From an uncultured Planktomarina sp. (GTDB taxonomy: Bacteria > Pseudomonadota > Alphaproteobacteria > Rhodobacterales > Rhodobacteraceae), in NCBI GenBank assembly GCA_905181815.1, contig CAJIZA010000003.1, positions 62,001 to 126,000 of the forward strand: 64,000 nucleotides of DNA. The letters run 5' to 3'. The position numbers were made by a program, and so were the translations under genes. How positions within the stretch are numbered: the first letter of the stretch is position 1; each line of letters opens with the position of its first letter. Shown piece by piece: positions 56,829 through 64,000 of the stretch. The notes beneath the pieces were generated by a model. The model was not told the origin of the DNA and did not search any database. It saw only the letters and a program-made list of their open reading frames with translations.

Positions 56829-56847
56829 GCCCTGTGCACCTGGTAAA

Positions 56848-56869
56848 TGTGTCAGAATATGTTGACACA
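56848..56869. promoter_or_regulatory. PpsR/CrtJ operator between crtA and crtI
   Basis: TGTGTCA and TGACACA form a perfect inverted repeat with an 8-base spacer. It contains TGT-N12-ACA (56850-56867), the recognised consensus of the PpsR/CrtJ aerobic repressor. It is 20 bases before the crtA start and 74 before crtI, so one site could control both operons. Confidence 0.8.
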
Positions 56870-56942
56870 TTATCCTTGCATTGGGAAGCTCATAAGAACT
56901 ATGGTTGTAAATAATTCTAGACAGACGGCAGGCGAGAAATTT

Positions 56943-58487
56943 ATGACCAACCCCGATCAAAGCACCCAAGACAACCGCGCGGTTGTGATTGGCGCCGGCC
57001 TGGGCGGATTGGCGGCAGCGATGCGGCTGGGCGCAAAGGGCTATGCGGTCACGGTGTTGGACAAACTTGAGCGGGTTGGCGGCCGTGGCTCATCAATCAC
57101 ACGGGATGGTCACCGATTTGATTTGGGGCCAACGATTGTAACCATGCCGAAAGTGTTTGAATCCCTGTGGGCCGCCTGTGGTCGAGATTTTCACGCAGAT
57201 GTGGATCTGCGGCCCCTCGAGCCTTTCTATGAGATTCGCTGGCCAGATGGGTCATATTTTCGTGCCAGCGGCGATGATGAGAAAATGCAATCAGAAGTCG
57301 AGAGGCTGAATCCTGCGGATCTGTCCGGTTACAAACGCTTTTTAAAAGACTCGCAGAAACGCTATATCATTGGATATGAGGGCATGGTGGCTGAACCCAT
57401 GCATCGGCTTTGGGAAACTTTAAAAGTCTTGCCGACATTTGCCATGTTGCGGGCAGATCGTTCGATCTATGGTCTGGCCGCGCGGCGCGTCAAGGACGAG
57501 CGGCTCAGAATGGCACTCTCCTTTCATCCCTTGTTCATCGGTGGCGACCCGATGCATGTCACCTCAATTTATGCTTTAGTGGCGCATTTGGAAAAAACTT
57601 ATGGCGTGCATTATGCAATGGGCGGGGTGCAACAGATTGCTGATGCCATGGCCGCGGTGGTGCGAGCCCAAGGCGGGCAGATTCGCCAAGAAGCAGTCGT
57701 AGATGAAATTCTTATTGAGAACGGGGCTGCGCAAGCGGTTGTTCTCACCGACGGTCAAAGGTTCGATGCGCCATTGATTGTAAGCAACGCCGATGCCGGT
57801 CATACCTATGATCACCTCTTGCGCAAACACAGCCGTCGACGCTGGACGACACAGAAACTTGCGCGCAAGCGCTGGTCGATGGGCTTATTCGTTTGGTATT
57901 TTGGAACTCGAGGAACCGCTGGGCGTTGGGCAGATGTGGGGCATCATACGATCGCCAACGGACCACGCTATAAGGGTCTGTTGCGAGACATCTTTCTCAA
58001 AGGTCGTTTGTCGGACGACATGAGCCTCTATATCCACCGACCATCTGTGACCGACCCAAGTGTTGCGCCCACAGGGGATGATACATTTTATATTTTATCG
58101 CCCGTCCCTCATTTGGGCTGGAAGAACAAAGTTGATTGGCAAAAGGAGATGCCGGTATACCGCGCCAAGGTTGCCGCTGAAGTGGAGAAATTGATGCCCG
58201 GATTCGAAACCTGCATCTCAACAGAAACAATCTTCACCCCCAAAACTTTTGAGGACCGCTACCTCAGCCCTCATGGCGCAGGGTTTTCCATTGAGCCGCG
58301 CATTCTGCAGAGCGCTTGGTTCCGACCCCATAACGTGAGCGAGGAGGCGCGCGGCCTCTATCTAGTCGGCGCGGGAACCCATCCGGGCGCCGGGCTGCCA
58401 GGCGTCATTTCTAGCGCAGAGGTGTTGGCAAAACTTGTGCCCAATGCACCGGTTGCACAGGGCAAAGCGCGGATGGCAGCTGAATGA
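56943..58487 (+). CDS. crtI: Phytoene desaturase
   Basis: CrtI desaturates phytoene to neurosporene (three steps in spheroidene makers). The 514 residues have the FAD motif VVIGAGLGGLAAAMRLGAKGYAVTVLD followed by VGGRGSSITRDGHRFDLGPTIVTMP. The C-terminal FAD/membrane motif is YLVGAGTHPGAGLPGVISSAEVLAKL. ATG 56943 (MTNPDQST) follows GGCGAGAAA; another ATG at 56901 would add 14 residues. Its stop overlaps the crtB start (ATGA). Confidence 0.97.
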   Translation: MTNPDQSTQDNRAVVIGAGLGGLAAAMRLGAKGYAVTVLDKLERVGGRGSSITRDGHRFDLGPTIVTMPKVFESLWAACGRDFHADVDLRPLEPFYEIRWPDGSYFRASGDDEKMQSEVERLNPADLSGYKRFLKDSQKRYIIGYEGMVAEPMHRLWETLKVLPTFAMLRADRSIYGLAARRVKDERLRMALSFHPLFIGGDPMHVTSIYALVAHLEKTYGVHYAMGGVQQIADAMAAVVRAQGGQIRQEAVVDEILIENGAAQAVVLTDGQRFDAPLIVSNADAGHTYDHLLRKHSRRRWTTQKLARKRWSMGLFVWYFGTRGTAGRWADVGHHTIANGPRYKGLLRDIFLKGRLSDDMSLYIHRPSVTDPSVAPTGDDTFYILSPVPHLGWKNKVDWQKEMPVYRAKVAAEVEKLMPGFETCISTETIFTPKTFEDRYLSPHGAGFSIEPRILQSAWFRPHNVSEEARGLYLVGAGTHPGAGLPGVISSAEVLAKLVPNAPVAQGKARMAAE

Positions 58488-59524
58488 TACGCCCCGATGA
58501 CCTGCAGCATTGCCGCGACGTAATCCGCACTGGATCATTGTCTTTTCATGCCGCATCAAAATTATTACCTACCTCCGTTCGAGATCCCGCTTTGGCGCTC
58601 TATGCCTTTTGCAGATTGGCAGATGACGAAGTGGATGAAGGGCAAAACAAGACCCATGCCGTGATTGAATTGCAGGAGCGGTTGGCACTGGTCTATGCCG
58701 GACAGCCGCGCAATGCCCCAGAGGACCGGGCCTTCGCCTCAGTGGTTGAGGATTTCGAAATGCCAGCCGCCCTGCCCAAAGCTTTGTTGGAAGGTTTGGC
58801 ATGGGACGCAATGGAGCACCGCTATACCAGCCTGTCAGACCTGCGCAGCTATTGCGCCCGCGTGGCCTCTGCCGTGGGAGCAATGATGTGTGTCTTGATG
58901 CGGGTGCGCGATGCGGACGCTTTGGCGCGGGCTTGCGATTTGGGTGTGGCGATGCAGCTGACAAATATCGCGCGGGATGTGGGCGAGGATGCACGTGCAG
59001 GACGTATTTACCTGCCACTTGAGTGGATCCATGCCGAAGGGCTTGATCCACAGCAAGTTTTAAGCGCGACCCAAGCGACGCCAGAACTGCGCCGGATGGT
59101 TAAAAAACTTTTGTCCGAGGCCCATGCGCTCTATGTTAGATCTGAAGCCGGTGTTGCCGCTTTACCGCTGAATGCCCGTACTGGCATCTATGCGGCCCGC
59201 TATATTTATGCCGCCATCGGTCAAGCCGTGACCCGAAATCACTATGATTCCATCACCCGCCGCGGTCGGACAAATAAAGTGCAAAAAGTAGCGCTTCTTG
59301 CAAAATCATCGCTCCGAACAACCGCAAGTTTGGTCATGCCAAGGTCTCCAGTGCTCTATGCGCGACCGCTGCCGGAGGTTCAGTTTTTAGTGGATGCCGT
59401 GGCCATCAACGAACGCCATGCTATGTCATGGGGCCAAGGGCATACTGGCGCATTTATGACCGCCATGGCCGAGCTGAAACAAAAAGAACGTGCCGAAACC
59501 AGCGGCGTTATGCTCGCAAAATAG
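58484..59524 (+). CDS. crtB: Phytoene synthase
   Basis: CrtB joins two GGPP to make phytoene. The 346 residues show the first Asp-rich region in YAFCRLADDEVDEGQN, SDLRSYCARVASAVGAMM, and the second Asp-rich signature LTNIARDVGEDARAGRIYLPLEW. TGIYAARYIYAAIG is also typical. Translation is coupled to crtI. The TAG stop abuts the crtC stop on the other strand with no base between; the tspO (crtK) gene found here in Rhodobacter is missing. Confidence 0.96.
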   Translation: MIRPDDLQHCRDVIRTGSLSFHAASKLLPTSVRDPALALYAFCRLADDEVDEGQNKTHAVIELQERLALVYAGQPRNAPEDRAFASVVEDFEMPAALPKALLEGLAWDAMEHRYTSLSDLRSYCARVASAVGAMMCVLMRVRDADALARACDLGVAMQLTNIARDVGEDARAGRIYLPLEWIHAEGLDPQQVLSATQATPELRRMVKKLLSEAHALYVRSEAGVAALPLNARTGIYAARYIYAAIGQAVTRNHYDSITRRGRTNKVQKVALLAKSSLRTTASLVMPRSPVLYARPLPEVQFLVDAVAINERHAMSWGQGHTGAFMTAMAELKQKERAETSGVMLAK

Positions 59525-60433
59525 TTAGAATTTCCACTGCGCCCGACGCGGCACGCGGCAAGCCAGCATGGATTTGACGACCGGTGATGCAAAGCGGTTT
59601 AGATCGAGAGCTTCATGCACCCCCTGCACCCGCTCACCGTTCAGCATGGTTTCCACAACAGAACGTGAGTAAAATGGTGCGTCAAGCATGGATTTGATCT
59701 GTTTTGGCCGACAACCTGGATCAGCACGGGTGGCGCGGGGAAGAGCCCAGAGGGTTCGTTTGAAGCGCGCAGATCCTGGCGCTGATACATGTGCGGCCTG
59801 TCCCTTTGGGGTAAATCCAATGGCTGCATCCAAGCGCGTGCCATCACAGCGCTCGGCATCATAAAAGCAGGTTGCCCCTGATTGGGTCGGATAGCGGGCC
59901 CAGGTCCAAGAGCTAAAATCTTCCTCCAGGGCGCGCGTGCCAAAATTGCTGTCAAAATAGCCATGCCCATCAAACTGCCAGCCCTCCGCCTCTAGATCGA
60001 CAGAAATATGAGCAATTGGAGCAAAAGGACGCCAGACATGGGCACCATCATCTGTGAGCGGCAATTCAATTTGTGTGAGAGCCGGCGGGGTTAAAGTGAT
60101 CCGTCCTCGAATTCTAGAAATGATGGGTAATGAAGATATTTCATCAACATTAATCACCAATTGCGTTCCAGTCCAATTCAGGGACGACGGGCCTATGGTG
60201 AGCATATCTGAAGTTTGTCGCAACGCTGTATGGCCACGGTCAGTCATGGCAAAGCGGCCGCCTCGACCATAGGTTGCAACATTGATGCAGCAATGATTGC
60301 CAGGATCCCCACGACCCGACCAGGCATACCATGGCGAGAAGACCGAACCGATAAAGCCGATTACAGAAACGGCGCGCGTACCATCATCACTGACGCCATC
60401 AATATACCACCAGGCATAGCCACCTGGCGGCAC
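59525..60433 (-). CDS. crtC: Carotenoid 1,2-hydratase (hydroxyneurosporene synthase)
   Basis: CrtC adds water to neurosporene/lycopene ends. The family start GGYAWWYIDGVSDDG is followed by IGFIGSVFSPWYAWSGRGDPGNHCCINVA, the clear CrtC block, and later by FDGHGYFDSNFGTRALEEDFSSWTWAR. The GTG at 60433 (302 residues) lies two bases after the crtD stop and gives a sensible start; the open frame continues inside crtD but without ATG or GTG near the conserved start. Translational coupling to crtD is likely. The start is the least certain part of the call. Confidence 0.88.
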   Translation of the reverse strand: MPPGGYAWWYIDGVSDDGTRAVSVIGFIGSVFSPWYAWSGRGDPGNHCCINVATYGRGGRFAMTDRGHTALRQTSDMLTIGPSSLNWTGTQLVINVDEISSLPIISRIRGRITLTPPALTQIELPLTDDGAHVWRPFAPIAHISVDLEAEGWQFDGHGYFDSNFGTRALEEDFSSWTWARYPTQSGATCFYDAERCDGTRLDAAIGFTPKGQAAHVSAPGSARFKRTLWALPRATRADPGCRPKQIKSMLDAPFYSRSVVETMLNGERVQGVHEALDLNRFASPVVKSMLACRVPRRAQWKF

Positions 60434-60435
60434 CT

Positions 60436-61911
60436 CTATGTTAAAGTTAGGTCGCTCAAGATCGCCGCGGCCGCATGCTTGGCGGAGAGTGTCGCCATCG
60501 GCACTCCCGCCCCCGGATGTGCTCCCCCGCCCACCAGATACAACCCCTTGGTTTTCGTTCTGGCGGTTGGACGCGCGAAGGCCGCCATCATTCCATGCGG
60601 GGATCGCCCGTAGAGGGATCCGTCCGAGCCCGGAAACATCTGCGCAAAATCCTCGGTCATCGTCAGCGCGCTGGGCGGCGGGCGCGGTGTGAAGCTCAGA
60701 CCGTGACGTATGAGGTGATCTAAAAATATTGTCTGACATTGTTCGCGAACCTTCTGTGAGGGAACTGCCGTTTGAGCGCTGGACGGATAGTTTAGGATAA
60801 TTTCAAATCGCTCTTTCCCGCTGGGTGATTTGGATCCAAACCGATCTTGAGCACAGATGTAAAGGGTTGGATCATGTTGCGGCGCACCCTGCGCCAATGG
60901 CCCATACTCCTGATCTGGATCTGCCGCGAAAAGCACGTTATGTGCCGCGAGTGGCAGGCCTTCAACTTGCGCGGCAAAGCTCATAACATGGGCGGATAGA
61001 CTACGTGGCATAGTGGCATGAGCGGCAGCGGCAGCGGTGGCCTCTGGTCCCAAGAAACCGCGGGCAAGGGCATTTGGATCTCCATTGAACAATACCGCAT
61101 CACACGAAACGAACCGGCCATCGCATTCAAGCTGATATCTGCCAGATTCGCCGCACTCAAACCTTGTAACACAGCTATCATAATGAAAATTAGCGCCCAA
61201 ATTTTTGGCGCAGGCCTCCATGCCATAGGCCAATTGTTTCATACCACCTTTGACATGCCAAACGCCCAGGCTTTCCACATGCCAGACCAAAGCAAGCAGC
61301 GCTGGCGAGGCCTGCGGCAAGCCCCCAATATAGGTGGCGTAACGGGCAAAGAGTTGTGCCAGCCGCGGCTCGGAAAACCGACGTGCGAGGGACTGGGCCA
61401 AAGACCGCAGGGGATCCATCATCATAAGTGTGCCAGGAGATTTTAGCATCAACGGAATCATCGTCCACAAAGCCGGCGCTGCGGATTGCATCATCGGATC
61501 ATTGAGCTGCTCAAATAGGCGCTGCGCGTCACGAGAAAACCTGTCAAACTCATCCGCCGCCGCCACCCCAAAGCTGTGACGCACATTTTCCAAACTAGCT
61601 TGCCGATCACGCATGAGGTCCAAGCGTGTGCCATCGCGCCAAAAATGCCGCGCCAAGATGTCTTCTTGTATCAGCGTGGCATAATCAGCCAATTGACAGC
61701 CGACCTCGCGAAAAAGCTCCTCAAAAATGGGTTTCATGGTTAAAACTGTTGGGCCTGCGTCGATCATACCGGCGACGGACGGCAAGCTGCGCATTTTGCC
61801 TCCAGGGGTCGACTGACTCTCCAGAACTGTCACCTTCACCCCGCCATGGGCCAGCCGCATTGCGGCCGCGAGACCCCCTATGCCGGCTCCTATAATGGCG
61901 ACATGCTGCAT
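60436..61911 (-). CDS. crtD: 1-hydroxycarotenoid 3,4-desaturase (methoxyneurosporene dehydrogenase)
   Basis: CrtD introduces the 3,4 double bond in the spheroidene pathway. The 491 residues belong to the CrtI-like amine-oxidase family: VAIIGAGIGGLAAAMRLAHGGVKVTVLE, MIDAGPTVLTMKPIFEELF near 57, and LYLVGGGAHPGAGVPMATLSAKHAA at the end. The ATG 61911 (MQHVAII) was chosen; six extra codons exist upstream. A promoter with TTGATG and TAGAAT, 17 bases apart, lies in the control region shared with crtE. Confidence 0.95.
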   Translation of the reverse strand: MQHVAIIGAGIGGLAAAMRLAHGGVKVTVLESQSTPGGKMRSLPSVAGMIDAGPTVLTMKPIFEELFREVGCQLADYATLIQEDILARHFWRDGTRLDLMRDRQASLENVRHSFGVAAADEFDRFSRDAQRLFEQLNDPMMQSAAPALWTMIPLMLKSPGTLMMMDPLRSLAQSLARRFSEPRLAQLFARYATYIGGLPQASPALLALVWHVESLGVWHVKGGMKQLAYGMEACAKNLGANFHYDSCVTRFECGESGRYQLECDGRFVSCDAVLFNGDPNALARGFLGPEATAAAAAHATMPRSLSAHVMSFAAQVEGLPLAAHNVLFAADPDQEYGPLAQGAPQHDPTLYICAQDRFGSKSPSGKERFEIILNYPSSAQTAVPSQKVREQCQTIFLDHLIRHGLSFTPRPPPSALTMTEDFAQMFPGSDGSLYGRSPHGMMAAFARPTARTKTKGLYLVGGGAHPGAGVPMATLSAKHAAAAILSDLTLT

Positions 61912-61938
61912 CTCAAAGGCCTCCTTCACAGCTTTCGA

Positions 61939-61967
61939 TTGACAGATCCACTTGATGTGTCCATTCT
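61939..61967 (+). promoter_or_regulatory. Putative crtE promoter
   Basis: TTGACA (61939-61944) and CATTCT (61962-61967) are 17 bases apart. The -10 part is weak and lies inside the first PpsR-type site, consistent with direct repression. Confidence 0.5.
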
Positions 61968-61975
61968 AGTTTACA
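61958..61975. promoter_or_regulatory. PpsR/CrtJ operator 1, crtD-crtE region
   Basis: TGT, twelve bases, ACA match the PpsR/CrtJ consensus exactly. The site covers the -10 boxes of both divergent promoters. Confidence 0.75.
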
Positions 61976-61991
61976 TTACATATGTCATCAA
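61963..61991 (-). promoter_or_regulatory. Putative crtD promoter
   Basis: On the minus strand TTGATG (61991-61986) and TAGAAT (61968-61963) have a 17-base spacer. The -35 box overlaps PpsR site 2 and the -10 box overlaps site 1. Confidence 0.55.
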
Positions 61992-62000
61992 GAGATTACA
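61983..62000. promoter_or_regulatory. PpsR/CrtJ operator 2, crtD-crtE region
   Basis: A second exact TGT-N12-ACA, 25 bases from the first. Paired sites are usual where PpsR/CrtJ binds cooperatively. Confidence 0.75.
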
Positions 62001-62034
62001 TGTCTGAATGGCTTTTGAATGTGGGGACGAGATC

Positions 62035-62922
62035 ATGGGGTTTAGAACTCGAATTGAAGCGGCGGTATCCGACGCCATAAACTTGGGGCAAACCGCCCCG
62101 TCCCCTGCAAAACTTGCCTCTGCATTGCACTATGCGGTCAGTCCTGGTGGCGCGCGTATTCGCCCAACCATTTTGATGAGTGTCGCCACGGCCTGCGGTG
62201 ACGATCGCCCAGAATTGACCAATGCGGCCGCGGCCGCTTTAGAATGTATTCACTGCGCCTCTTTGGTGCATGATGATCTGCCGTGCTTTGACAATGCCGA
62301 AACGCGGCGGGGCAAACCCTCCCTTCACCGTGCTTATAGTGAGCCGCTTGCGGTTTTGGCTGGCGACAGTCTGATTGCCATGGCTTTTCAAATTCTCACA
62401 CGCCACGCGTCCATTGATCCAGAACGCGCGATTGGGCTGATGACCATCTTGGCCGAGCAGACCGGAATGCCTAATGGCATATGCGCCGGACAGGGATGGG
62501 AAAGTGAGCAGAAAATAGATTTGCGCGCCTATCATAGGGCAAAAACTGGCGCCCTTTTCGTCGCCGCAACCCAAATGGGCGCGATTGCGGCCGGCCAAGA
62601 TGGCGCTCAATGGGATGAGCTGGGATCTCGTATTGGCGAGGCCTTTCAGGTGGCCGATGACCTACGCGACGCTCTGTATAATGAGGCCGAATTAGGCAAG
62701 CCCGCTGGGCAAGACGACCTGCATGGACGGCCAAATGCGGTTGCGGAATATGGCGTCGAGGGCGCAATTTCCCATATGAAAAATATCTTAGGCGGCGCCA
62801 TCTCTTCCATACCGCGCTGCCCCGGCGAAGCCATGCTGGCCAAAATGGTCAATGCCCAAGCAGAAATGCTAACACCGGTGAAATGGCGCAGCAAACACTC
62901 AAATCTTCACCCTGGTGAGTAA
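62035..62922 (+). CDS. crtE: Geranylgeranyl diphosphate synthase
   Basis: CrtE makes GGPP, the C20 precursor for carotenoids and the bacteriochlorophyll tail. The 295 residues contain ALHYAVSPGGARIRPTILM, the first Asp-rich motif in VHDDLPCFDNAETRRGKPSLH and the second in FQVADDLRDALYN. The ATG 62035 (MGFRTRIEAAV) follows GGGGACGAG; an in-frame ATG at 62008 is less well placed. The stop overlaps the crtF start (TAATG). Confidence 0.94.
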   Translation: MGFRTRIEAAVSDAINLGQTAPSPAKLASALHYAVSPGGARIRPTILMSVATACGDDRPELTNAAAAALECIHCASLVHDDLPCFDNAETRRGKPSLHRAYSEPLAVLAGDSLIAMAFQILTRHASIDPERAIGLMTILAEQTGMPNGICAGQGWESEQKIDLRAYHRAKTGALFVAATQMGAIAAGQDGAQWDELGSRIGEAFQVADDLRDALYNEAELGKPAGQDDLHGRPNAVAEYGVEGAISHMKNILGGAISSIPRCPGEAMLAKMVNAQAEMLTPVKWRSKHSNLHPGE

Positions 62923-64000
62923 TGCCCGGTGAAAGTCAGGCCGGCGTGTGGTATGGGGTTTCCGGATGGTCAAACCGTCTGATTGCCTCGCGCAAATTCC
63001 AAAAATGGGCAGCGAAAAGTTTCTTAACCCGGCGGATTGTTCGGCGTGAAGGCGCCGCATTGTTTGATCTTTTAGCGGGGTTTTGCCACTCACAAATTCT
63101 CATGGCATTGGTGCAATTCGATATCTTCAACCTCCTGTTAAAAGACCCAAAAACACTTGACGAGCTCGCCGAGGCTTGCAAGGTGCCACAAGAACGAATG
63201 ACGGTTTTGTTGCGGGCAGCTGTGGCTTTAAAACTGCTGCGCTCAAAGCGCGGCGGGCGCTTTACTTTGAGCAAAACCAGCGCAGCTTTGCTAGGGGTTC
63301 CGGGTCTAAGCGATATGATCAGGCACCATGATGTCCTCTATCGCGATCTGTGTGATCCAGCAGCTTTTTTCCGAGGCGACTCACATACAGAACTGGCCGA
63401 TTTTTGGCCCTACGTGTTTGGTGGGGAGATGGATCCGCAAGCGGCCAAAACGTATTCCGACTTGATGGCCCGCAGTCAAGAATTGGTCGCAGAAGATACA
63501 TTGCGCAGCCTCGATCTGTCCACCGTGGGCACATTGCTTGACGTTGGTGGTGGCTCTGGCGCTTTTCTCGAGCATGTCGGCCGGGCGCATCCACATATGA
63601 AATTGATGTTGTTCGACCTGGAACAGGTCGCACCCACCGCCGCTCCGAGATTCGCAGCCGCAGGCATGGATGACCGTGCGCAGATTGCCCGTGGATCGTT
63701 CAAAACAGACGCAATTCCCGAAGGCGCCGATTCTATCAGCTTAATCCGGGTACTGTACGACCATACCGATGAGACCGTAGCGATGCTTTTGGCCAAGTGC
63801 TGGGCCAGCCTGCCCGTGGGTGGACGGTTGATTATCTCTGAACCTATGTCAGGGGGCGCCCGACCAGAACCGGCGGGCGATGTCTATTTTGCCCTTTACA
63901 CATTGGCTATGCGCACTGGAAAAACGCGCTCGATTCCAGAAATTTCAGCGCTTTGTCGCCAAGCCGGCTTTGAAATCATCAGGACTCCAAAACCCGCCCG
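62922..64000 (+). CDS. crtF: Demethylspheroidene/hydroxyneurosporene O-methyltransferase, 3' end cut by window
   Basis: CrtF methylates the 1-hydroxyl of the carotenoid with SAM. The reading frame (359 codons so far) begins MPGESQAGVWYGVSGW and has an N-terminal dimerisation domain with HSQILMALVQFDIFNLL and a winged helix (LDELAEACKVPQERMTVLLRAAV). The SAM-binding motif is LLDVGGGSGAFL (near 206), followed by LIRVLYDHTDET. It runs off the window edge without a stop. Overlap with crtE by one base implies coupling. Confidence 0.93.
   Translation, partial: MPGESQAGVWYGVSGWSNRLIASRKFQKWAAKSFLTRRIVRREGAALFDLLAGFCHSQILMALVQFDIFNLLLKDPKTLDELAEACKVPQERMTVLLRAAVALKLLRSKRGGRFTLSKTSAALLGVPGLSDMIRHHDVLYRDLCDPAAFFRGDSHTELADFWPYVFGGEMDPQAAKTYSDLMARSQELVAEDTLRSLDLSTVGTLLDVGGGSGAFLEHVGRAHPHMKLMLFDLEQVAPTAAPRFAAAGMDDRAQIARGSFKTDAIPEGADSISLIRVLYDHTDETVAMLLAKCWASLPVGGRLIISEPMSGGARPEPAGDVYFALYTLAMRTGKTRSIPEISALCRQAGFEIIRTPKPA

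Noticed and set aside
1-64000. tRNA, rRNA and CRISPR arrays
   Set aside because: I looked for T-arm-like motifs, long rRNA blocks and regularly spaced repeats and saw none. A covariance-model scan was not possible here.

Overview
The window looks like chromosome of an alphaproteobacterium of the Rhodobacterales (Roseobacter group) that is an aerobic anoxygenic phototroph. The evidence is gene content and order: ffh-chorismate mutase-rpsP-rimM-trmD-rplS-rpmE, a MipZ-type ATPase, gpsA-YciI-EVE, hemD-Mic60-hemY, a polyol ABC operon of the smo/mtlK kind, and a crt/bch photosynthesis cluster of the spheroidene/spheroidenone type. The genus cannot be fixed from sequence alone; an RCA/Planktomarina-like organism would fit.

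Layout. 1-6.3 kb: pnp, an aldehyde dehydrogenase, an RluA-type pseudouridine synthase and a GlcD-like flavoprotein. 6.5-11.4 kb: translation operon led by ffh, preceded by a candidate small structured RNA and including a 48-residue membrane-protein gene before rimM. 11.5-21.4 kb: mipZ, a PfkB kinase, pobA-kynU, a GntR remnant, GSTs, an acyl-CoA/SDR gene group and a truncated globin. 21.5-31.4 kb: two related tyrosine-integrase remnants, leuS-lptE-holA, a flavoprotein, a broken porin and a frameshifted yggS. The second integrase sits in the 3' end of an L,D-transpeptidase gene and left a decayed copy of that end on its far side. 31.4-38.1 kb: ldt, ribA, a response regulator and a partly decayed 4-hydroxyphenylacetate cluster (hpaH, hpcE, hpcD, a damaged hpaR, hpaB pseudogene). 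38.2-44.8 kb: polyol uptake and oxidation operon. 45.3-52.2 kb: nhaA, housekeeping genes and heme-linked genes. 52.1-64 kb: photosynthesis cluster bchO-bchD-bchI-crtA (minus), crtI-crtB (plus), crtC-crtD (minus), crtE-crtF (plus, cut by the window end).

How the genes work together. The seven crt genes together cover GGPP to spheroidenone. bchI, bchD and bchO supply two subunits and an accessory factor of the Mg-chelatase step that commits protoporphyrin to bacteriochlorophyll, and hemD, about 3 kb away, feeds the same tetrapyrrole pool. Three perfect TGT-N12-ACA sites (PpsR/CrtJ type) lie in the two divergent crt control regions. A small ArsR-family regulator at the cluster edge has the two-cysteine arrangement of SqrR/BigR persulfide sensors, which suggests sulfide or redox input to pigment synthesis.

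The strongest signs of genome change are the integrase insertion in ldt, the second integrase ruin before leuS, and inactivating lesions in hpaB, the porin, yggS and the integrase. Some single-base indels could be sequencing errors; the two in-frame stop codons of hpaB are harder to explain that way. I saw no tRNA, rRNA, CRISPR array or intact insertion sequence.
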